A DNA stretch of 5,088 nucleotides, taken from NCBI GenBank assembly GCA_947371715.1, contig CANBQQ010000274.1, positions 1-5,088 on the forward strand, in the 5' to 3' direction. A program made the translations under genes and the position numbers. The notes beneath the pieces were generated by a model. The model saw only the letters and a list, made by a program, of their open reading frames with translations. It had not been told where the DNA came from and ran no database searches. Numbering within the stretch: position 1 is the first letter of the stretch; each line of letters begins with the position of its first letter. The stretch is from Flavipsychrobacter stenotrophus (GTDB lineage Bacteria; Bacteroidota; Bacteroidia; Chitinophagales; Chitinophagaceae). Below are positions 1-5,088 of the stretch, in pieces.

Positions 1-296
1 CGGCAGTTCTCTGTGTAGCCTATGCTTTTACGATAATCCCACGCCTTTTTGATCTTATTATAGAAGAAGTTTTCGTCTATTGTTTCGTTTTTATGTCTTG
101 TCAGCAGGCGTATGCGTATCTGTGATGCCGGATTTACATATCCTTTACCTATAAAAGATCCGTTATAAGAATACAATTCTACTATATCGCCGGGAGCGCA
201 GTCGCCCTCGCTATCGCCTAGTTCATTTGCAAATACCCAAGGGTGGCCGCCGAGAATACGATCACCTATTTTCTTTCTGAGGAAAAATTTCGCCAT
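1..296 (-). CDS. rlmI: RlmI-type class I SAM-dependent rRNA methyltransferase, N-terminal part (3' end outside window)
   Basis: Only the first 98 codons are present; the gene leaves the window at position 1. The protein begins MAKFFLRKKIGDRIL and carries GGHPWVFANE at residues 16-25, the hallmark of the PUA-like N-terminal domain of the RlmI/COG1092 family. A second family-like stretch, NPASQIRIRLLTR, lies at residues 55-67. Known members methylate C5 of a cytosine in 23S rRNA (C1962 in E. coli) using S-adenosylmethionine. The methyltransferase domain and its catalytic residues are not visible here, so the exact target is inferred from the family. The ATG at 296 places about 17 residues before HPWVF, as I recall for E. 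coli RlmI, and there is no nearby alternative Met. No Shine-Dalgarno is seen; a TACCTTTG box lies 4 nt upstream. It is divergent from the M28 peptidase gene. Other COG1092 methyltransferases (RlmK-like) remain possible. Confidence 0.88.
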   Translation of the reverse strand, partial: MAKFFLRKKIGDRILGGHPWVFANELGDSEGDCAPGDIVELYSYNGSFIGKGYVNPASQIRIRLLTRHKNETIDENFFYNKIKKAWDYRKSIGYTENC

Positions 297-300
297 GCCG

Positions 301-308
301 CAAAGGTA
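301..308 (-). promoter_or_regulatory. Bacteroidota -7 promoter box (TACCTTTG) of the methyltransferase gene
   Basis: Read on the minus strand, TACCTTTG matches the Bacteroidota -7 consensus TAnnTTTG exactly. Only 4 nt (CGGC) separate it from the ATG at 296, so transcription would begin at or next to the start codon, giving a leaderless or nearly leaderless mRNA. The -33 element is weak: a TTAG (complement of 332-335) lies 23 nt upstream, one mismatch from TTTG and slightly far. The match is seen directly; promoter function is inferred. Confidence 0.55.
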
Positions 309-319
309 GTTTAATTCAA

Positions 320-335
320 TTAGCTCATCAGCTAA
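320..335. repeat. Perfect 6-bp inverted repeat, possible operator
   Basis: TTAGCT, a 4-nt spacer CATC, then AGCTAA form a perfect 6+6 inverted repeat. It lies 11 bp upstream of the TACCTTTG box of the minus-strand methyltransferase gene and covers its possible -33 position, where a repressor or activator dimer could bind. A short hairpin is the alternative. Six-base arms can arise by chance in a 196-bp AT-rich intergenic region, so the functional reading is tentative. Confidence 0.35.
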
Positions 336-377
336 CAGGCCATTAATGTGTTGGCATAATGCTCTGACATCCAATGA

Positions 378-462
378 TAGCATTTTCACATTAGCACATT
401 TTTACATTTCCTCATTGAATTAAGCCATTGAGCCATTGAGCCATTTCGCAATTGAGCCATTA
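378..462. repeat. Octamer-period tandem array (ten nnnCATTn units in two runs of five)
   Basis: Ten 8-bp units can be laid end to end. Run A (378-417) is tagcattt, tcacatta, gcacattt, ttacattt, cctcattg. A 5-nt interruption, aatta, occupies 418-422. Run B (423-462) is agccattg, agccattg, agccattt, cgcaattg, agccatta. CATT holds the same place in nine of ten units, and the eighth-to-tenth-unit stretch has AATT once. Run B is more uniform (core AGCCATTG), run A more diverged, so B may be the younger expansion. The array ends 5 bp before the TAGGTTTG box of the M28 gene and contains that promoter's candidate -33 element. Eight is not a multiple of three, and no coding role is apparent. Similar octamer-period runs occur, from memory, between genes in other Bacteroidota; their role is unknown to me. 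Confidence 0.8.
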
Positions 463-475
463 ATTTGTAGGTTTG
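444..475 (+). promoter_or_regulatory. Bacteroidota-type promoter of the M28 peptidase gene
   Basis: TAGGTTTG at 468-475 matches the -7 consensus TAnnTTTG exactly. TTTC at 444-447, one base off TTTG, sits 20 nt upstream, the expected -33 spacing. Transcription would begin near 480-483, leaving a 5' leader of about 10 nt before the ATG at 493. This also argues against a TTG start at 436, which would lie upstream of the transcript. The -33 part falls inside the octamer array. Confidence 0.6.
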
Positions 476-492
476 CTATACAAATACCACTT

Positions 493-2163
493 ATGGGCAT
501 TCGTACTGCTATTTTTTTGTTCATTGTTGCTACTGCATCATCTTTTCCTGCTATGGCGGGGAAAAAAAATAAGAAGATGATCAAACAGCTTCAGGCTGAT
601 ATTACCTTATTGGCATCAGATAGCCTTGAAGGCCGCCGAACAGGTACAGCCGGCGAAACCAAAGCTGGTAATTATATAGAAAACAGGTACAAAGAGCTGG
701 GTATCCCGGCTTATAAGAACCAATATCGTTATCCTTTTCACTTCACCTATGGTCGCGAGATAGGGCAGACCACAAAAATAAGACTCAACAGTAAGGTAGT
801 GAAGATCGGCGACGAAGGTTTTCCATTGCCTTTTAGCGCACCCGGTGCATCCAGTAGTGACGTAATGCCCGAGGTTACTGAGCAAGGTGCTATATGGATG
901 GTGCCATTGTACAAGGATAAAGACGAGGCCGACAATCCGCACTTTGAAGCGGATAAGTATATGTACGATTATGCCAAAGAAGCGAAACGTGGCGGTGCCA
1001 AAGGTGTGATCTTCTTTGATAGTTATAATAGTAAATACGAGCCTTCATTTAATAAGCACTCTGAATACGATCCGTTGGAAATACCGGTCGCCTGCCTGAA
1101 ATATGATGGATACATGAAGTATATCCTGCCTATACAAGATGGAACGGGAACGCGTGCCAGTCTTGCTGTAGAGTTGAATATCTCAATCAAAAAGACAGAT
1201 AGGACGGGAACGAATATTGCTGCTTATGTAGATAATGGTGCGCCTTATACTGTTATAGTGGGGGCTCATTATGATCATCTTGGTTTTGGTGAAGATGGCA
1301 ATAGCCTGCATGCCAATGCTGCTAAGGAACATGAGATACACCATGGTGCTGACGATAATGCCAGTGGCACTGCGGCACTTATGGAAGTGGCTCATTGGGT
1401 AAGCAATAGCAAGCTGCATAACTACAATTATCTGTTCATTCATTTCTCTGGCGAGGAGCTTGGTTTGTATGGCTCTAAAGCATTTGTAAAAGACCAGAAG
1501 ATAGATAGTAGTAAGATAGCCTATATGCTGAACATGGACATGGTAGGTAGGCTAAATGACAGCACCCGTGCACTTACCATAGGTGGCGTAGGTACATCAC
1601 CTGTTTGGGCAGATGTGGTGACCATGGGTGAAAAGAGGAAGTTTAAAATGGTGTTGGATAGTGCCGGCGTAGGCCCGTCTGATCATACCAGTTTCTATTA
1701 CGCTGGTATCCCCGTTCTGTTCTTCTTTACGGGCACTCATAAGGACTACCACAAGCCATCTGACAGGGCTGAATTTATCAATTACACCGGTGAGGCAGAA
1801 GTAATAGACTATGCCGAAGCTGTGCTGACTAAAATGGACAAGGAAAACGTAAAGCCTGCTTATCTAGTCACTAAGTCGGCAACTGCGGGTCGTTCCAAGT
1901 TCAAGGTAACGCTCGGTATTATGCCCGACTATTCTTACCAGGATGGTGGCGTACGTGTAGATGGTGTTACAGACAACCGCCCTGCGGCAATGGCCGGTGT
2001 TAAAACCGGTGATATCATCATTCAACTGGGTGATGTAAAGATACTGAGTATGCAGTCTTACATGGAAGCCCTGGGCAAATTTGCACCCGGTGACAAGACC
2101 GAAGTAAAGCTAAAGCGCGACGGCAAGGAAATATCTCTGCCCATAGAGTTGATGGGCAAGTAG
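493..2163 (+). CDS. Exported M28-family zinc peptidase with PA-like and C-terminal PDZ domains
   Basis: This is a 556-residue protein, probably an aminopeptidase-type metallopeptidase acting in the periplasm or outside the cell. Residues 1-22 look like a signal peptide (MGIRTAIFLFIVATA, cleavage likely after AMA). A PA-like insert lies at about 126-226, with GGAKGVIFFD near its middle. The M28 core follows with a full two-zinc set: H259 and general-base D261 in AHYDHLG, bridging D287 in GADDNASG, catalytic E321 and ligand E322 in SGEELG, D349 in NMDMVG, and H420 in DYHKPSD. Residues about 470-556 form a PDZ-like domain (GVRVDGVTDNRPAAMAGVKTGD region). The ATG at 493 is preferred over an in-frame TTG at 436, which would add 19 residues ahead of the signal peptide, lies in the octamer array and precedes the promoter. 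Substrate is unknown; M28 members range from aminopeptidases to glutamate carboxypeptidases. It ends 17 bp from the convergent aspartic-protease-like gene. Confidence 0.93.
   Translation: MGIRTAIFLFIVATASSFPAMAGKKNKKMIKQLQADITLLASDSLEGRRTGTAGETKAGNYIENRYKELGIPAYKNQYRYPFHFTYGREIGQTTKIRLNSKVVKIGDEGFPLPFSAPGASSSDVMPEVTEQGAIWMVPLYKDKDEADNPHFEADKYMYDYAKEAKRGGAKGVIFFDSYNSKYEPSFNKHSEYDPLEIPVACLKYDGYMKYILPIQDGTGTRASLAVELNISIKKTDRTGTNIAAYVDNGAPYTVIVGAHYDHLGFGEDGNSLHANAAKEHEIHHGADDNASGTAALMEVAHWVSNSKLHNYNYLFIHFSGEELGLYGSKAFVKDQKIDSSKIAYMLNMDMVGRLNDSTRALTIGGVGTSPVWADVVTMGEKRKFKMVLDSAGVGPSDHTSFYYAGIPVLFFFTGTHKDYHKPSDRAEFINYTGEAEVIDYAEAVLTKMDKENVKPAYLVTKSATAGRSKFKVTLGIMPDYSYQDGGVRVDGVTDNRPAAMAGVKTGDIIIQLGDVKILSMQSYMEALGKFAPGDKTEVKLKRDGKEISLPIELMGK
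2138..2158. other. Hairpin at the 3' end of the M28 gene, weak terminator candidate
   Basis: TGCCCAT and ATGGGCA form a perfect 7-bp stem around the 7-nt loop AGAGTTG, ending just before the TAG stop at 2161. No T-run follows on either strand, so it is not a standard intrinsic terminator. It is the only clear stem near the 17-bp gap between the two convergent genes and could pause or end transcription. Chance within coding sequence is equally possible. Confidence 0.2.
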
Positions 2164-2180
2164 ACTTCAATGTTATACGT

Positions 2181-3257
2181 TTACTCCACTTTTAACAGCT
2201 CAGAATTATAATCGATGGTAACCTTCAGGTACTTCAGCGCCGAGCCGCCGATAGCGCCCTTCACTACTTTATCCATGGTGTTGATCATATCCTGAGACCA
2301 TACGGCATCGGGCCGGCTGGCAAACAACACAGGGCCCACCTCATGCCCGCCTATCTTTACCAGAGGTACTTCTATCACATCGTTTTTGCCATCGGCATGA
2401 GGATAGAATTTCCATTCAGGATGATCGTGATGCCACTTGTCGAAAATAGATCGGGCGATGAAAGACCCTCCCAAAGACTTCACTGTTGTATTGAATTCCT
2501 TCTTGCCCTCGTCTGACAGTGTAATGGTGGCACCAGTGTCGAAAAGAACTTCTATCAATTCACCGTTCACCTCTATAACCATGCTTGCATGACCATATGT
2601 CGGCACGCCATTAGCATTTTTCTTTATGCCAATTTTCTGAACACCCGGCTTCAGGGCATCTGCTATGGCGATTGGCGTATTTACCCATATCTGCTGTGTT
2701 TTATAATCAATTGTCCAGGCCTTGCCCATGAAGAAATTCTGGCCTAAAAAGATATCGAAATCCATCATGCTGTTGATGAATTTAAGCTCATCATCTTTTG
2801 GTGGTACCAGCAACATTGATGCTGTAACACTGGCAAATGGTGTATGCAATATTTTGTCTCTAAGCTGCACCGGTGGCGGTATGCGCTTATCATGCACTAT
2901 GTCGCTGAACAGGACGTAGTGCATAGGCATGAGTCCCTTAAATATTCCTGATCTTATTTTCTGAGCCAATCCTCCTTTGTCTGTTTTAAAAGGATTGAAC
3001 ATAGATATGCCGCCACCGGAATCGCCATAAGCCAGCAGGGTGTCACCATTGTCAGTCGCCATTTTGATGTAGAATCGCTCGCCGTTTATAAATAGTGAAG
3101 GCAATAAGATCGGGCGGCTCATATCGTAAGACGATGAATAGAAATTGTCGGCAATGGCTGCGTAATTATCTTGTTTCTTTATATAAAGGAAGTAGCCGGC
3201 AAATAGCAGGAAGATAATGATGAGTCCTGCTATCGTTCGGAGGATTATCTTTTTCAT
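2181..3257 (-). CDS. Membrane-anchored bilobal aspartic-protease-like protein (clan AA, retropepsin-like lobes)
   Basis: This 358-residue protein starts MKKIILR and has a hydrophobic segment at about 8-25, probably a signal anchor placing the rest in the periplasm; there is no lipobox Cys. Lobe 2 (about 222-358) has the clan AA motif VLFDTGATITL with D240, then AIGGSALKYLKV and TIDYNSELLKV. Lobe 1 (about 48-193) shows the same order: AYGDSGGGISMF with D79, then FLGQNFF and TIDYKTQQIWV. The G-to-TIDY spacing is identical in both (G172 to T182, G337 to T347), and the Asp-to-Gly distances are 93 and 97. The simplest reading is two fused, related lobes that pair their Asp residues as in pepsin. 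Lobe 1 is less standard (Gly before the Asp, DSGG instead of DTGA/S), so it could be degenerate. A His-rich stretch, KWHHDHPEWKFYPH, lies at 274-287. Substrate is unknown. It converges on the M28 peptidase gene and diverges from the YdeP-type gene. Confidence 0.8.
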   Translation of the reverse strand: MKKIILRTIAGLIIIFLLFAGYFLYIKKQDNYAAIADNFYSSSYDMSRPILLPSLFINGERFYIKMATDNGDTLLAYGDSGGGISMFNPFKTDKGGLAQKIRSGIFKGLMPMHYVLFSDIVHDKRIPPPVQLRDKILHTPFASVTASMLLVPPKDDELKFINSMMDFDIFLGQNFFMGKAWTIDYKTQQIWVNTPIAIADALKPGVQKIGIKKNANGVPTYGHASMVIEVNGELIEVLFDTGATITLSDEGKKEFNTTVKSLGGSFIARSIFDKWHHDHPEWKFYPHADGKNDVIEVPLVKIGGHEVGPVLFASRPDAVWSQDMINTMDKVVKGAIGGSALKYLKVTIDYNSELLKVE

Positions 3258-3273
3258 TTTGTAGGTTTTGGTA

Positions 3274-3281
3274 TGAAGATA
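3274..3281 (-). promoter_or_regulatory. Weak -7-like box upstream of the aspartic-protease-like gene
   Basis: On the minus strand TATCTTCA departs from TAnnTTTG at the last two bases. It lies 16 nt upstream of the ATG at 3257, nearly the same geometry as the M28 promoter (17 nt). No convincing TTTG -33 element was found 19-21 nt further upstream. Position is the main support. Confidence 0.25.
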
Positions 3282-3389
3282 GTAAATAGTGATGATTTGA
3301 TAATGTGTTGGTCTCTGAACCTGGGCGGAAGCGGTACTTGGTAAATCAGCAATTCATATGGGTAAAACAACCATTTCCACACAATTTCG

Positions 3390-3397
3390 TACATTAG
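3390..3397 (+). promoter_or_regulatory. Possible -7 box (TACATTAG) of the YdeP-type gene
   Basis: TACATTAG has one mismatch to TAnnTTTG and ends 27 nt before the TTG at 3425, which would give a leader of about 20 nt. No -33 TTTG is visible at the usual distance. The A-rich stretch before the start (3405-3415) fits Bacteroidota translation initiation without a Shine-Dalgarno. Confidence 0.3.
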
Positions 3398-3424
3398 CGA
3401 CAGTAATTTAAAACATCATTTCCC

Positions 3425-5088
3425 TTGAATAATAAAGCTAAGATCACAGACCCAAATGCGGAAAATCCTGAACGGTTTTTAAAACTCAGGCTGGCAAAAC
3501 CTAAAACGGTTGCCGCGGGTATGACCGCAGTACTTTCCAGTGCCAAACATGTATTTGGAGAGATGGATGTGGCCAGGGGGATGAAGGCTTTACTTGCACT
3601 CAACCAGAAAGATGGTTTCGACTGCCCGGGTTGTGCATGGCCCGACCCGGATGGGGTGCGCTCTAAAATAGCTGAGTACTGCGAGAACGGCGCAAAGGCT
3701 ATAGCGGAGGAAGCAACCACCAAGAAATTGGGGGCGCAATTTTTTAAGGATAATTCGGTGTTCGATCTGGCTAAGTTGAACGACTATGAGATAGGTAAAA
3801 AGGGTAGGGTGGCCGAGCCTATGTACCTGCCCGAAGGGGCTACACACTACCAGCCAATAAGCTGGGATGATGCATTCAGGAAGATGGGTGATAAGCTCAA
3901 TTCTCTGGCATCGCCCGACGAAGCTGTGTTCTACACATCAGGCCGTACAGGTAATGAGGCAGCATTTCTCTATCAGTTGTTTGCCCGCGAATATGGCACT
4001 AACAACCTTCCCGACTGCTCTAATATGTGCCACGAATCAAGTGGCGTAGCGTTGGGTGAAACGCTGGGTCTGGGTAAGGGATCTGTGAAACTGGAGGACT
4101 TTGCAAAGTCGGAAGTGATCATCATACTAGGGCAAAATCCGGGTACCAATCACCCGCGTATGTTGTCTGCATTGCAGGAAGCTAAAGAAGCAGGGTCTAC
4201 CATCATATCGGTTAATCCGCTGCCGGAAACAGGGCTGATAGGGTTTAGTAATCCGCAAACCGTGAAGGGTGCATTGGGCATCAAAGCACGACTTACAGAC
4301 ATATTCCTGCAGGTTAAGTTGAATGGTGACATGGCTCTCTTGAAGGCAATAGAGTTGTTGCTGCTGGAGGAAGAAGAAAAGAAACCGGGTTCGGTTTTTG
4401 ACCTGGAATTCATTAAGAATAATACAGCGGGTTATGAGCAATTTATCAATAATCTGAAAAAATATAAGGTAGAAGAACTGGCGGAAGCTGCCGGCATAAG
4501 CATGGAGCAGATACGCGAGACTGCCGAGGTGTTTAAGAAGAAAGGCAAGATCATAGCCTGCTGGGCCATGGGCCTTACGCAGCATAAGAACGCAGTGGCT
4601 ACCATACAGGAAGTGGTGAACCTGATATTGCTGAAAGGCAGTATAGGCAAGCCCGGAGCAGGTACCTGCCCCGTGCGTGGACATAGCAATGTGCAGGGCG
4701 ATCGCACGATGGGTATCAATGAAAAGGCACCTCAAAAGTTCCTGGACAGTATAGAGCGTGTATATGGTTTCAGGCCGCCGCAGGCGCACGGATATGATGT
4801 GGTGGAGTGTATACATGCTATGCATGAGGGTAAAGCAAAGGTATTTATAGCTATGGGCGGCAACTTCTTATCAGCTACGCCGGATACTACCTACACTGCT
4901 GAAGCTATGCGAAACTGCGATATGACGGTGCACATATCTACCAAACTCAACCGCAGCCACCTGATACATGGCAAGGAAGCACTGATACTGCCGTGCTGCG
5001 GCCATACCGATATAGACATGGTGAACGGTGAAGCTCAGTTCATTACCTGCGAGAACTCTATGGGGGTGGTGCAAATGTCGAAGGGTAG
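3425..5088 (+). CDS. ydeP: YdeP/FdhF-family molybdopterin oxidoreductase, alpha subunit (3' end outside window)
   Basis: The reading frame is open from 3425 to the window end: 554 full codons of an expected 750-odd. It matches the YdeP-type branch of the molybdopterin oxidoreductases throughout. GFDCPGCAWPDP lies at residues 64-75, YCENGAKA at 85-92, and TSGRTGNEAAFLYQLFARE follows. DCSNMCHESSG has C202-H203 in the place of the Cys/Sec-His pair that binds Mo in formate dehydrogenases. GQNPGTNHPRM and RGHSNVQGDRT are cofactor-binding stretches. The enzyme is expected to be cytoplasmic with a bis-MGD cofactor; no Tat signal is seen. Its substrate is not established: formate dehydrogenase is a common label, and E. 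coli YdeP is linked to acid resistance. The iron-sulfur site looks atypical (C67, C70 and C86 only). TTG at 3425 is the only start codon between the in-frame TAA at 3404 and the ATG at 3521; starting at 3521 would remove the conserved AAG (residues 30-32). The last two bases, AG, are an incomplete codon, not a stop. Confidence 0.92.
   Translation, partial: MNNKAKITDPNAENPERFLKLRLAKPKTVAAGMTAVLSSAKHVFGEMDVARGMKALLALNQKDGFDCPGCAWPDPDGVRSKIAEYCENGAKAIAEEATTKKLGAQFFKDNSVFDLAKLNDYEIGKKGRVAEPMYLPEGATHYQPISWDDAFRKMGDKLNSLASPDEAVFYTSGRTGNEAAFLYQLFAREYGTNNLPDCSNMCHESSGVALGETLGLGKGSVKLEDFAKSEVIIILGQNPGTNHPRMLSALQEAKEAGSTIISVNPLPETGLIGFSNPQTVKGALGIKARLTDIFLQVKLNGDMALLKAIELLLLEEEEKKPGSVFDLEFIKNNTAGYEQFINNLKKYKVEELAEAAGISMEQIRETAEVFKKKGKIIACWAMGLTQHKNAVATIQEVVNLILLKGSIGKPGAGTCPVRGHSNVQGDRTMGINEKAPQKFLDSIERVYGFRPPQAHGYDVVECIHAMHEGKAKVFIAMGGNFLSATPDTTYTAEAMRNCDMTVHISTKLNRSHLIHGKEALILPCCGHTDIDMVNGEAQFITCENSMGVVQMSKG

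Noticed and set aside
378..462. Octamer array considered as a CRISPR array
   Set aside because: The units are contiguous 8-mers with no unique spacers of about 30 bp and no cas genes nearby.
436..492. TTG-initiated 19-residue extension of the M28 peptidase
   Set aside because: It lies inside the octamer array and upstream of the predicted transcription start, and would put a non-signal sequence ahead of a good signal peptide that begins at the ATG at 493.
616..942. Minus-strand open frame of 108 codons
   Set aside because: It is antisense to the M28 peptidase coding region and shows no domain, start context or motif.
2164..2180. Bidirectional intrinsic terminator in the convergent gap
   Set aside because: The 17-bp gap has no stem and no T-run. 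The nearest stem (2138-2158) is within coding sequence and is listed only as a weak candidate.
4127..4825. Minus-strand open frame of 232 codons
   Set aside because: It lies wholly opposite the YdeP-type gene, whose plus-strand frame matches a known family throughout. The minus-strand translation is rich in Cys, His and Leu with no recognisable motif.
5078..5088. TAG at the window end considered as the stop of the YdeP-type gene
   Set aside because: In frame the codons read TCG AAG GGT AG-, so the TAG is out of frame. The family also continues for about 200 more residues.

Overview
The window looks like a chromosomal piece of a Bacteroidota bacterium, probably near the Chitinophagaceae/Sphingobacteriales group. 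This rests on several signs. Promoter-like boxes of the Bacteroidota form TAnnTTTG sit just upstream of starts, without Shine-Dalgarno sequences. GC content is moderate. The proteins have a Bacteroidota flavour (an M28 peptidase with a C-terminal PDZ domain, a YdeP-type molybdoenzyme with a long N-terminus). The lineage is inferred from these features and was not tested by a search.

Layout. (1) Positions 1-296, minus strand: the N-terminal 98 codons of an RlmI-type class I SAM-dependent rRNA methyltransferase, cut by the window edge. (2) Positions 297-492: a divergent intergenic region with a promoter-like box 4 nt upstream of the methyltransferase ATG, a perfect 6+6 inverted repeat, and an 85-bp octamer-period array (ten nnnCATTn units in two runs of five) that runs into a good promoter for the next gene. 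(3) Positions 493-2163, plus strand: an exported M28 zinc peptidase with PA-like and PDZ domains and all expected metal ligands. (4) Positions 2181-3257, minus strand, convergent with a 17-bp gap: a membrane-anchored aspartic-protease-like protein with two related lobes, a DSG motif in the first and DTGA in the second. (5) Positions 3258-3424: a short divergent intergenic region. (6) Positions 3425-5088, plus strand: a YdeP/FdhF-family molybdopterin oxidoreductase, truncated by the window end, most likely starting at a TTG codon.

The genes do not form one operon: strands alternate (-, +, -, +), giving two divergent pairs and one convergent pair. The two central proteins are both predicted to act outside the cytoplasm in protein or peptide breakdown, but nothing in the sequence ties them together functionally. 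I see no mobile element, CRISPR array, RNA gene or defence system. The two items most worth a second look are the tandem-lobed aspartic-protease-like protein and the phase-shifted octamer array abutting the M28 promoter.
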